Source: an uncultured Acidobacteriota bacterium (GTDB lineage Bacteria > Acidobacteriota > Terriglobia > Bryobacterales > Bryobacteraceae). From it: a stretch of DNA of 64,000 nt. Position 1 is the first letter of the stretch. The number at the start of each line of letters is the position of its first letter. Of this stretch, positions 44,589 through 54,000 are shown piece by piece. Location: contig CADEFM010000007.1 in assembly GCA_902826605.1 (NCBI GenBank), positions 176,466 through 240,465 on the forward strand. The letters are read 5' to 3'. The notes under the pieces were generated by a model. The model saw only the letters and a program-made list of their open reading frames with translations. It ran no database searches and had not been told where the DNA came from. The position numbers and the translations under genes are program-made.

Positions 44589-46340
44589 ATGACGAACCTC
44601 AAGCCTGTGGATGTTGCCATCATCGGAGGCGGCTGGACCGGCCTTGCCATGGCTAATGAACTAGCCGGCCGTACTTCGCAAAGTGTATTGGTGCTGGAAC
44701 GAGGCATCCCTCGAAAAACGGCGGACTATGCGCTAGACATGGACGAACTCGACTACGCGATCCGACTGCGTATGATGCAAAACATCGCGGACGAAACCAT
44801 CACTCACAGGCACTCCGCGCGCGCGACGGCTGTTCCTGTCCGCCAGTATGGATCGTTCTTGCCAGGTTCAGGCGTTGGCGGCGCGGGGGAGCATTGGAAC
44901 GGAGCATCCTGGCGGTTCCTGCCGGAGTTGTTCACGCTGCGCTCGCATCTAAATCAAAAGCACGGAGCGGCGAAGCTGCCTGCGGATCTCGCGGTGCAGG
45001 ATTGGGGAGTTACTTACGGCGACCTGGAGCCCCACTACTGGCATGCCGAGCAGATGCTCGGCGTCAGTGGGAAAGCAGGCAATCTAAAGGGCAAGACCGT
45101 TGCGGGAGGCAATCCTTTTGAAGCCCCTCGGCAGAACGAATATCCGCTCCCTCCTCTCAAGGATGCCTACCTTTCTACTCTGTTTGCGGAGGGCGCGAAA
45201 AAACTGGGTTACCATCCTTATCCGCAGCCTGCGGCAAATTTGAGCGAGACCTACAGGAATCCGGACGGCATTACGCGCGCGGCATGTTCCTATTGCGGCT
45301 ATTGCGAACGCTTCGGCTGTATGGTGGGCGCAAAGGCGCAGCCCTCGAATACGCTGATGCCCCTGCTGGCGCGTCGCAAGAATTTCGAGCTTCGAACGGG
45401 AGCCTGGGTGCGCCGCATCGTTCACAGAGACGGCCACGCAACGGGCGTCGAATATGTCGACGCCCGCGGCGAAGAATTCTTTCAGCCGGCGGGCGTGGTG
45501 GTTGTGGCCACCTTCACTTTGAACAATACGCGGCTCCTGTATCTCTCGAAGATCGGCACGCCTTACGATCCGGCCAGTGGCAAAGGCGCGCTGGGCCGGA
45601 ACCTCACTCACCAGACCGACGGCACTACCCCTATCTTTTTTGACAAACCGCTCAACTCATTCATGGGCACGGGAGCGCTCAGTATGCGTATTTCCGATTT
45701 TGATGGCGATCGTGCGCTCAACGGATCGGAAGGTCTGTTGCGTATGGGAATGCTGGGCACCAACAGCTTCGGCAACCGCCCCATCGCGTCTTTCGATGCG
45801 TTGCCGCGCGGATCTGTCAAGCGCAACTGGGGATCGGAGTGGAAGGCTGCGGCTCTGAAATGGCGCGATCGCAACGCGGGCATTTACCTGTCCGGTGAAC
45901 ATCTTTCCTACCGGCAGAACTTCATGGACCTGGATCCGGCTTATAAGGATAAGTACGGCGATCCGCTTCTCCGCTTCACGCTGGATTGGACGGAGCATGA
46001 GCATCGCCAACGCGCCTTCGCCAATCAAATCGCGCGAAAAATCGCCCCCGCCATGGGCGCCACCGTCGACGATACGCAGCCGCCGCGCGGCAAATACAAC
46101 GCGATCAATTACCAATCCACGCACATTCAAGGTGGCGCGATCATGGGCGACAAACCCGACTCGAGCGTCGTCAATCGCTATTTGCAGCACTGGGACGTGC
46201 CGAATGTCTGGGTGATTGGCGCCTCCGCGTTTCCGCAAAATCCGTCTCATAACCCTACGCTCACCGTGCTGGCACTCACCTATTGGGCGGCCGACGCAAT
46301 CGTCAATCGATATTTGAAGCACCCGGAGGCGCTGGCATGA
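44589..46340 (+). CDS. GMC-family FAD oxidoreductase, large subunit
   Basis: FAD binding is shown by VAIIGGGWTGLAMANELAG and the GMC middle by GSGVGGAGEHWNGASW; a cysteine cluster CSYCGYCERFGC appears near residue 240. The C-terminal catalytic HNPTLT and the QGGAIMGDKP stretch match gluconate-2-dehydrogenase-type large subunits. It has no signal peptide; the next gene, overlapping by ATGA, encodes a Tat-signal small subunit, so export as a folded pair is likely. Substrate is probably an alcohol, sugar or sugar acid. Confidence 0.9.
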   Translation: MTNLKPVDVAIIGGGWTGLAMANELAGRTSQSVLVLERGIPRKTADYALDMDELDYAIRLRMMQNIADETITHRHSARATAVPVRQYGSFLPGSGVGGAGEHWNGASWRFLPELFTLRSHLNQKHGAAKLPADLAVQDWGVTYGDLEPHYWHAEQMLGVSGKAGNLKGKTVAGGNPFEAPRQNEYPLPPLKDAYLSTLFAEGAKKLGYHPYPQPAANLSETYRNPDGITRAACSYCGYCERFGCMVGAKAQPSNTLMPLLARRKNFELRTGAWVRRIVHRDGHATGVEYVDARGEEFFQPAGVVVVATFTLNNTRLLYLSKIGTPYDPASGKGALGRNLTHQTDGTTPIFFDKPLNSFMGTGALSMRISDFDGDRALNGSEGLLRMGMLGTNSFGNRPIASFDALPRGSVKRNWGSEWKAAALKWRDRNAGIYLSGEHLSYRQNFMDLDPAYKDKYGDPLLRFTLDWTEHEHRQRAFANQIARKIAPAMGATVDDTQPPRGKYNAINYQSTHIQGGAIMGDKPDSSVVNRYLQHWDVPNVWVIGASAFPQNPSHNPTLTVLALTYWAADAIVNRYLKHPEALA

Positions 46341-47023
46341 CTCATCGAATGAAACGCAGAGAATTTCTGACTATTCCGGCCGCGGCCATTGGCGGCACTT
46401 TGCTTTACACTTTGGGTGGCGAAGCGTTCCGTCTGCAGGCCCAAGGCAATAAACAAGACGGAAACATTCAGGTGCCTTTGCGTTTCTTCACCGCCGAGGA
46501 AGCGCGTGTGGTATCCGCCGCGTGCGCCCGCATTTTTCCATCCGATTCGAACGGGCCCGGCGCGACCGAGGCAGCCGTCGTCATTTACATTGACCGCCAG
46601 CTCGCCGGTCCCTATGGCCGAGACAAGTACCGCTACACCAAAGGGCCCTTTATCGAATCGCTGCCCGAACACGGCTACCAGGGAAAGGAAAATCCACGCG
46701 AGATTTATCGCGCCGGAGTTCAGGCGCTTGGAAACTTCGCGGCCTTGTCACTCGCCGATCAGGACGCGAAACTAGTGTCGATCGAGCAGTCGTCATTCTT
46801 CCGGCTGCTGCGCACGCACACCATTGAAGGCATGTTCGCCGATCCCATGCACGGCGGCAACGCAGGCTTGATTGGCTGGCAGTTGATCGGTTTCCCGGGC
46901 CCGCAAATGAGTTATCGCAACGAAATCGACAAGCACTTCGGTCAGCCATTTCGGCCGAAGCCAGCTAGCCTGCAGCAAATCATGCGGCGTACCGGACAGC
47001 CCTGGGAAGACGAAAAAACCTAA
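46337..47023 (+). CDS. Gluconate-2-dehydrogenase subunit 3-like protein with Tat signal
   Basis: The leader MKRREFLTIPAAAIGG is a twin-arginine signal. The remainder has RFFTAEEARVVSAACARIFP and AAVVIYIDRQLAGPYG, typical of subunit 3 of gluconate-2-dehydrogenase-type complexes. Subunit 3 carries the large FAD subunit through the Tat pathway. ATG 46337 overlaps the GMC stop. Confidence 0.9.
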   Translation: MTHRMKRREFLTIPAAAIGGTLLYTLGGEAFRLQAQGNKQDGNIQVPLRFFTAEEARVVSAACARIFPSDSNGPGATEAAVVIYIDRQLAGPYGRDKYRYTKGPFIESLPEHGYQGKENPREIYRAGVQALGNFAALSLADQDAKLVSIEQSSFFRLLRTHTIEGMFADPMHGGNAGLIGWQLIGFPGPQMSYRNEIDKHFGQPFRPKPASLQQIMRRTGQPWEDEKT

Positions 47024-47201
47024 CCGTCCTGAACGCTGTGCCTAGCAAGGCCTAACAAGCTGACGGGGGACTCCTTGCCCCCGGCCATATTCCGTGATAG
47101 CCTTCTCGGAGTTATGATCCGGCGTAGTATCGCAATCGGTGCGAGCCCGCACGTGCGATATCTCAAGTGCTTTGCCAGCGGAAAATCCAAGGAGGTTGAA
47201 C

Positions 47202-48557
47202 ATGTCAGAACGCGGTAGGAATATCGACCGGCGTATGCTCATGAAGATCATGGGAGCGGCCGGTGCTACTGGAGCTGTTTTCTCGGCGTCCTGCGGAAGG
47301 TCCATCGATACGGCGCGCGCCGAATCGAGCGGGATCGTCGGCGGGAAATGGGACAGGAACATTCGCCTCGCCTCATCTGGCCCGGGCGGCAACCGGAACT
47401 GGCAGCGGGGAGATGCAGTAAAATTCTTGCCGCCGGAGAAGATTCCAACTGGCGGGAGTGCCGCGAGCGCACTGGCCAGCCTTCCCAAGAGCAAGCTGCT
47501 GACCATGTACTATCGCATGAACGCGAGCCGCAAGTGGGAAACGGTCATGAAGGATCTGTTTGTGAGCGGCAAAGATAATCTTTACGGCGCGTTCCATCCT
47601 TATGTCGGTGAGGAAGCCATCGCGATGGGAGTCATGGCCGCGCTCAACGATGACGACTACATCGCCAGCACCCACCGCGGGCACGGTCATCTGGTCGCCA
47701 AGGGCGGCGATCTGAATCAAATGGCCGCCGAGATTTTCTTCAAGGAGACCGGCTGTAACAAGGGTTATGGCGGATCCATGCATATTACGGACATGTCCAA
47801 AGGCATCATGGGCATGAACGGGATTGTGGGCGCCAGCTACTATCTCGCGGCCGGCGCCGCGATGCGATCCATGGTCCGGGGCACTAAACAGGTGGCGGTG
47901 GCCTTCTTTGGAGACGGAGCCGCGAACTCGCCCTACTACTTCAGCGCCATTCGTAGTTGCACGAATTACAAGATCCCAGTGATCTTCGTGAACGAAAACA
48001 ATTTTCAGTACATGGGCGTGCCCATGGCCACGGTGGTGCCGACAAAGTATATCTCCGACTACACCAGAGGTCTCGACATCCCGCATCACGTGGTGGACGG
48101 GAATGATGTATCCGCGGTCTATGAAGCCACCAAGGAAGCGGTGGAGTGGGGGAGGGCCGGCAAGGGTCCCACCATGATCGAGGGCATTACCTATCGCTGG
48201 TACGATCACGCCGGGTTCGCCGGAGGCCGGGTTGGTGTCGACGGAGCATATGGCCTGCCGTATCGTTCCGACGACGAGGTTCGGGCGTGGATCACGCGAG
48301 ATCCGATCGTCCGTTTCAAAACGTGGCTCGTGGAGAAGGACATCGCTAACGCAACTGAATTGACGAAGGTGGAGGCGGATGCACAAGCCGCCGTGGATGC
48401 CTCGATAGCCTTCGCACGACAAAGCAAGGATCCCGATCCCCAGGCTGGAGTGCACCATACCCATGCGAATGGCCCTGTGATGGCTACGCAGTTCTTTAAC
48501 AGATCGGGGTTTGCGAACCCCGTTAAAACGCCGGCAGAAGGAGGTCGCCGTGGCTAA
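47202..48557 (+). CDS. Thiamine-diphosphate dehydrogenase E1 alpha with a Tat signal
   Basis: The N-terminus DRRMLMKIMGAAGATGAV is a twin-arginine signal (Arg10-Arg11) with a possible lipidation Cys31. A Gly/Ser-rich linker leads to an E1 alpha domain from about residue 95: STHRGHGHLVAKG, YGGSMHITDM, and the ThDP site FFGDGAANSPYYF with NEN after 25 residues. The domain is closest in kind to acetoin/branched-chain E1 alpha. E1 enzymes are cytosolic, so this leader is highly unusual. AAGGAGGT precedes the ATG. It overlaps E1 beta by 8 bp. Confidence 0.88.
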   Translation: MSERGRNIDRRMLMKIMGAAGATGAVFSASCGRSIDTARAESSGIVGGKWDRNIRLASSGPGGNRNWQRGDAVKFLPPEKIPTGGSAASALASLPKSKLLTMYYRMNASRKWETVMKDLFVSGKDNLYGAFHPYVGEEAIAMGVMAALNDDDYIASTHRGHGHLVAKGGDLNQMAAEIFFKETGCNKGYGGSMHITDMSKGIMGMNGIVGASYYLAAGAAMRSMVRGTKQVAVAFFGDGAANSPYYFSAIRSCTNYKIPVIFVNENNFQYMGVPMATVVPTKYISDYTRGLDIPHHVVDGNDVSAVYEATKEAVEWGRAGKGPTMIEGITYRWYDHAGFAGGRVGVDGAYGLPYRSDDEVRAWITRDPIVRFKTWLVEKDIANATELTKVEADAQAAVDASIAFARQSKDPDPQAGVHHTHANGPVMATQFFNRSGFANPVKTPAEGGRRG

Positions 48558-49533
48558 AAAACCGTACGCTTATGCTCAGTTGGAAGGCGTCGCCCAAGAG
48601 ATGCGGAAGAACAAGGATATGGTGTTCTTCTATGAGTATGAAACGCCAATCGTCACTTCGCCCACCGGCGAAGTGCTCGATCTGATCAAGGAATTTGGCA
48701 CTCTTCGCACATCCGGCCGTGGATGGGCCATCGATGAAACCTGGCTCGTGGGCAGCGCCATTGGCGTGGCTGCGGCAGGTTCCCCCGCCATTGTCCGCAT
48801 ACCCTCGATGGCCAGCATTTTTGCGATCGAGTATGTCTACAACCAGGCGGGCAAGTTGAGGTCGATGACCGGTGGCCAAGCCAGCATGCCCTTCGTGCTG
48901 TGGCAGGGCGGTGGCGGCCGTTCCAAGGGATCGGCTGGACAGCACACCGACGTGGGTCAAGAGGGCCTTTATGCAAACCTGCCCGGCGTGAAGGTGGTGG
49001 TGCCTAGCAATGCTTACGATGCCAAGGGCCTGTTGATTGCGGCGATCCGCGATCCCGATCCGGTCGTTTACTTCGATTATTCGGAAGTGAAATCGGGTGA
49101 GCAGCCGGATGTTCCAGATGAGGCTTATGAAGTCCCGCTGGGCAAAGCTGTCGTGCGCCAGCCCGGCAAAGACCTCACGCTGGTCGCGTGGGCTCCGGCA
49201 ACCGTGGACGTCAAGCGTGCCCTGCCCATGATCGCCCAGGCGGGCATCAGCGTTGAATACATCGATCCGCGAAGTCTGAAGCCTCTGGATGTCGATACAC
49301 TCGTCGCCTCGGCAAAGAAGACCGGGCGGCTGCTGGTGGTAGAGCATGGCCATTATACAAATGGCTTTGGCTCTCACGTGATTGCGGAGGTGGTGCAAGC
49401 GGCCCCCGGCGTCAAGGCAAAGAAAATTTCGTTCCCCGACGTCCCGGGCCCCGGCGCTCAAGGGATGATGGCTTGGCTCCGCCCCGACGCGCCGAAGATC
49501 CTGGATGCTGCCATTCAGATCATGAAAGTTTGA
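48550..49533 (+). CDS. Thiamine-diphosphate dehydrogenase E1 beta
   Basis: It has the E1 beta order: activating glutamate in AIDETWLVGSAIGV, the NQAGKLRSMTGGQASMPFV loop, catalytic-type histidine in GQHTDVGQEG, VVVPSNAYDAKGLL and C-terminal domain GRLLVVEHGHYTNGFG. The first strand reads FFYEYET where canonical E1 beta has a GEDV motif. It has no export signal, so it would ride with E1 alpha. GTG 48550 lies 5 nt after GAAGGAGGT and matches the family start; no lipoyl E2 or E3 gene follows. Confidence 0.9.
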   Translation: MAKKPYAYAQLEGVAQEMRKNKDMVFFYEYETPIVTSPTGEVLDLIKEFGTLRTSGRGWAIDETWLVGSAIGVAAAGSPAIVRIPSMASIFAIEYVYNQAGKLRSMTGGQASMPFVLWQGGGGRSKGSAGQHTDVGQEGLYANLPGVKVVVPSNAYDAKGLLIAAIRDPDPVVYFDYSEVKSGEQPDVPDEAYEVPLGKAVVRQPGKDLTLVAWAPATVDVKRALPMIAQAGISVEYIDPRSLKPLDVDTLVASAKKTGRLLVVEHGHYTNGFGSHVIAEVVQAAPGVKAKKISFPDVPGPGAQGMMAWLRPDAPKILDAAIQIMKV

Positions 49534-49567
49534 GCGGTTTCTCCGCTCAAAAGATGGAATATGAACG

Positions 49568-49876
49568 ATGCCGAATGAAAACATGGAGCCGGGTGTCTCC
49601 GCTTGCCCGAAGTGTGGGCAAGCCATGCACCCGGCCATGGTCAAGACTGCGATCTGGCGCGGGGAACGTCTCTGCGTAGTGGAAGACATCCCTGCTCAAG
49701 TGTGCGATGTCTGTACTGAGCAGTTCTATGACGAGGAAACCACCGACGCCCTGCGCCAATTGATGGAAGAGGACACCGCTGTTCCAAAGCGTGAGGTTCT
49801 TGTATCGGTGTTCTCCCTAGAGGGGCGAATTCACAGGAGAGAGCCCGATCCAGAGGGAGTCTATGCCGACTACTGA
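49568..49876 (+). CDS. YgiT-type zinc-finger protein
   Basis: The 102-residue protein has two CxxC knuckles, CPKCG at residues 13-17 and CDVC at about 47-50, arranged as in the YgiT/MqsA N-terminal zinc domain, followed by EQFYDEETTDALRQLM. There is no helix-turn-helix DNA-binding half and no adjacent toxin gene, so it is not a complete antitoxin. It lies 34 bp after E1 beta and overlaps the next gene by 14 bp. Confidence 0.8.
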   Translation: MPNENMEPGVSACPKCGQAMHPAMVKTAIWRGERLCVVEDIPAQVCDVCTEQFYDEETTDALRQLMEEDTAVPKREVLVSVFSLEGRIHRREPDPEGVYADY

Positions 49877-50288
49877 GCGCTTATTTCGTCTGGCGCCGTT
49901 GCCTGCGTTGATCCTCGCCGCTTGCCTGCTTCTTGGTTGTTCGAAGCCCAGTGCGCCTGCGCCTGAAACTCCAACGGCCGCGACCGAAAAACCACCGCCG
50001 GCGCCGGCGTCTTTCACTACTGTGGCAGGCATTTTTCCCGACGGACCTGGCAAGGAATTGGTTTTGTCCACCTGTGGCTCATGCCACCCGGTGGCATGCA
50101 GCGCCATTGGACAACGAAGTGCGGAACGATGGGAAAGCCTCAAGAACGGCCACAAAGATAAATTGACCGGCGTCACTAACGCGGACTTGGAAGCCATGTT
50201 CACGTACCTGAAGGCGACGTTCAATGAGTCCAAGCCGGAACCAAAGGTCCCTCCTGAATTCATGCAGCAAGGATGTACGCCATTCTAG
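49863..50288 (+). CDS. Monohaem cytochrome-like lipoprotein
   Basis: The signal ends in lipobox LLGC with Cys26, a Pro/Ala linker follows, and one haem c motif CGSCH lies at residues 71-75. The region LVLSTCGSCHPV...RWESLKNGHKDKLTG is a short cytochrome fold. A lipid anchor would place it at a periplasmic membrane face. It overlaps the zinc-finger gene and the next cytochrome gene. Confidence 0.75.
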   Translation: MPTTERLFRLAPLPALILAACLLLGCSKPSAPAPETPTAATEKPPPAPASFTTVAGIFPDGPGKELVLSTCGSCHPVACSAIGQRSAERWESLKNGHKDKLTGVTNADLEAMFTYLKATFNESKPEPKVPPEFMQQGCTPF

Positions 50289-50803
50289 CGATGCTGCGAG
50301 TGCCGGCTAAGAACGGAATAACCGGAGCCTGGGCTGCCTTGGCAGTAGCGCTCACATGCTGGGGAACAGCCTGTTCTTCTAATCCTTCTCCTCTGGAAAG
50401 CAGTGCTCCCGGTAAGAGCAGCAATGCCGAAGTTGAGCCCGCGCGCGCCAAGGAACAGGTTGCTGTTTCGAACACTTCCAGCAAGAAAGCACGTTTGCCC
50501 GAGAAAAAAAGCAGCAGCGGGGACTCGGAACACGTGAATTTAGACGAGATTTTTCCCCCTGGCCGCGGGCGCGCGCTTGTTCTAAACAACTGCACCACGT
50601 GCCATACTTTCGTGCCCATTGTTTTGTTGCAGTTGACGAAGGAAGCATGGGAACGCAACAGCAACATCCACCGCGACAGAGTGCCGTCTCTGAGCGACGC
50701 CGATTTCAGAGTCTTGTACGACTATTTGGAGGCGAGCTTCAACCCCGATCGGCCGGTTCCGAAGCTGCCGCAAGCACTGCTGGACACCTGGACCTCTTAC
50801 TAG
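50273..50803 (+). CDS. Second monohaem cytochrome-like lipoprotein
   Basis: The signal ends at Cys34 (GTACSS), followed by a charged linker of about 60 residues and a haem c motif CTTCH in VLNNCTTCHTFVPIV. The C-terminal part (WERNSNIHRDRVPSLSDADF...YLEASFNPDRP) parallels the preceding gene, indicating a duplicated cytochrome module. ATG 50273 overlaps the upstream gene; ATG 50291 is an alternative start. Confidence 0.75.
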   Translation: MYAILAMLRVPAKNGITGAWAALAVALTCWGTACSSNPSPLESSAPGKSSNAEVEPARAKEQVAVSNTSSKKARLPEKKSSSGDSEHVNLDEIFPPGRGRALVLNNCTTCHTFVPIVLLQLTKEAWERNSNIHRDRVPSLSDADFRVLYDYLEASFNPDRPVPKLPQALLDTWTSY

Positions 50804-50993
50804 CGCAGGGTCAGATTGAGGGCGATTCGTCAATTTCACCCGGGTGATTTCCTCGCAGGGAAAGATTCTGGATTTCCATAAATCGTTTTCTCGAAAATAT
50901 GGTTTTTGGTACGGTCGTGATCCTTGCTATCTCATAGACAAGACTAACGTTTTCATAATTTTCGTTCCAAAATAAAATCTGAAATTTTGGGGC

Positions 50994-51022
50994 TTGACTT
51001 TAAAAAAACAGTATGTTAATTT
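50994..51022 (+). promoter_or_regulatory. Predicted sigma-70-type promoter of the TonB-dependent receptor gene
   Basis: TTGACT at 50994-50999 and TAATTT at 51017-51022 are separated by 17 bp, in an A/T-rich intergenic stretch that contrasts with the surrounding DNA. A GGGGAGGGG ribosome site follows before the ATG at 51067. Confidence 0.6.
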
Positions 51023-51066
51023 TCCAGGGATCGGTTAGTCCAGACTCGCGGGGAGGGGTATAGTTA

Positions 51067-54000
51067 ATGCAAAGACTTTGGTTGTCTCTCAAAGGATCCG
51101 GCGCGCTAGTGGCGCTATGTGTTTTTCTGTTAGCAAGCAACGCCCGGGCTCAGCTCGGGATCAGCGGAGCGATCACGGGAACCGTTGTCGACTCTTCGGG
51201 TGCAGTTGTCCCGGATGGCCAGGTCACTCTGACAAACGAGGCGACCGGAGCCGCGCGTAACCTTACAACGACCGACACCGGAGTATTTATTTTTCCAGGC
51301 CTGCCGCAAGGCACCTACTCCGTCAAAGTCGAGAAAACAGGCTTTCGGCCAATCACGCGAACAGGCATCCTGGTGACTTCCGGCGAGCGCGTGGCATTGG
51401 GAAATGTGGAGGTCGCGCTTGGTCAAACCAGCGAGGCTGTCACGGTAACCGCCGAAGCGTTGGCGATCAACACGGAAAGTGCCGATGTAGGTGGTTCTCT
51501 CGGAGCATCCCAGCTCAATGATCTGGTGATCAAGGGCCGCGAGTTCATGAACATGGTGAGACTGCTGCCGGGCGTTGCTCAGCAGGGCGGCGGCGACGTT
51601 GCCGGGGGCACGTTCGGTATCGGTTCACCGGCTGTCGGCGGAGTCCGGGCAGCCTATAACAACATGACGCTCGACGGCCAGCGCGGAAACGACCCCGGTT
51701 CCCCCGGATTTATGTCCACCGGCATCGCCGTGGATGCGATCGGGGAAATCAAGATTGTAACCAGCAACTATCTCGCTGAAACCGGCCCCAACCCGGGGAC
51801 CAGTATTCGACTCACCACCAAGTCCGGCACCAGGGACTTTCACGGTACCGTGTATTACTACAAACGGCACCAGCAATTCAATGCCAACGACTTTTTCATC
51901 AACCGGCAAGGTACACCCAATTTCCCGTACCGTCTGACTACGGCTGGGTTCACGCTGGGAGGACCACTCTACATCCCCAAAGTGATGAACACCGACAAGA
52001 GCAAGGCGTTCTTCTTCTGGAACAGCGAAATCACCCGGGCCGTATTGCCTGGCGGCCAAACGTTTAACACGGTCGGGCTTCTGCAATACACGACGCCTAC
52101 TCCGTTAGAGCGCCAAGGCGATTTCTCGCAAACCGTCGACACAAACGGACAACGGATCGTGATCAGGGACCCGGCCACGCAAATTCCATTTGCGAACAAT
52201 GTCATACCTACGGGCATGATCAACCCGAACGGCCAGAGGTTGCTCAATGTGTTCCCGCAACCCAATGCCACCAATCCGGCTTTGACGGGGAATCTCTACA
52301 ACTTCCAGTTCCGGAATTTTCAGGATGTGCCGAAGCAATCGCACACGCTCAAGACCGACTTTATCGTGAGCCAAAAGGACACCATCTCGCTTCGTCTGAA
52401 AAGATGGATTTCCGATACCAAGAGCTACACGGGTATCTTCAGCTATAACGGCACCCCGCTCACTTTTTACGATTATTACTTCACGCACAACGACGCGCTG
52501 CTCAGCTGGACGCGAATCTTCACTCCGAACATCGTGAACGAATTTACCATCAGCTACATTGGCTCCCGTGAAATAGGTGCGCCAAGGCAGGACCGGACCA
52601 ATACTCCGGTGCTGCGCGCGACGCATGGCATCACGCTGGGACAGCTCAATCCGGCCGCGAATCCCTTCGGAATTATTCCGAGCATGACGTTTACCGGCAT
52701 CTCGAACCCGGTTTCCTTCACCACGGATAATCGGGCGCCCATTCAGGCGCATGAATCGATGATGGAGCTATCGAACAACCTGAGCGTCAATAAGGGAAAT
52801 CACGCGCTGAAATTCGGTTTCTACTACCATCAAATCTGGACGAACGAAGGCCAGCGCTCTCCCAATTTCAACGGAAATTTCGCCTTTGATCGCAATCAGA
52901 ATAACCCGCTTGAATCCAATCACCCGTTTGCAAACGCACTGCTCGGCAATTTCTCGCAGTATCAAGAGGCCAGCCGCCGGAATCTTGCACGCATGGAGCT
53001 GACCCTTGCCGAATGGTACGCTCAGGACCAATGGAAGGCGACCAGAAAGCTGACGCTGACCTATGGCGCGCGATTCAGCAGTGTCACATGGTTCCACCTG
53101 GCATCCACGGAAGTGGGAGCGATGCTGGCGCTAAGCCGGTATGATCGCGCGAATTCGCCGCGTCAGTACATGCCCGCGATCGTGGGCGGCGCTCGTGTCG
53201 CACAGGACCCAGGCACGGGAGCGACGCTGCCCACTTACGCGATCGGCGCGTTCGTGCCCAACAGCGGCAACCCGGCTAACGGGTCCGTGACCAACGCGGA
53301 GACCTATGCCGGCGGATATCCCATCGGTTTTGCGGATAAACCGTCGATTCAGTTTAACCCCCGCCTCGGGTTCGCCTATGACGTATTCGGCAACGGCAGA
53401 ACCGCCCTCCGCGGCGGCATCGGCGTCGGACATGATCTGATCTTCAGCTCGAACGAAAGAGCGAATCAGTCGGCCTTCAATCAGCCCTTCGTTGTCGTAG
53501 GATCGCAGTTTAACGGCAACATGAATAACATCCTGAGCACGCAGGGCCTGACTTTCCCCAGCCAGATGGGAGCCCTCCCCAGGAGCATGCCCCTTCCGCG
53601 TATCTATAACTGGAGCTTTGGCGTGCAGCAGAGCTTGCCCGGGAAGCTTTCGCTCGACGTCTCCTATGTCGGCAACACGAATCGGTGGGTGCAGGGATCC
53701 AAGGATCTGAATGCGTTTCCTGCCGGCTGGCGGTTTGACCCGAGGAACGCCGATCCCACCACCGGGAGTCCGCTTCCCGATAACCTGATCCGGCCTTACC
53801 GGGAGTACACAACCCTGACCTATCTCGAAAACGTCCACAATTCGTACTATCACGGATTGCAGGTTCAGTTAAATCGCCGATTGGCTGAATCGCTCCAATT
53901 CGGTATCGCATACACGTTTGGCCGCGCGCGCGGAACGGAACCCGGGGTTTGCAATTTGCCTGCGGGAACCGCCGCGTGTCTGCAAAATCCGTGGGTATCG

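Noticed and set aside
47373..49689. Two long minus-strand frames (363 and 388 codons) over the E1 genes
   Set aside because: The plus-strand E1 alpha and beta frames have clear cofactor motifs and ribosome sites; the antisense frames have neither.
49568..49876. Toxin-antitoxin module at the zinc-finger gene
   Set aside because: No toxin gene adjacent and no HTH domain; only the zinc domain is shared with MqsA.
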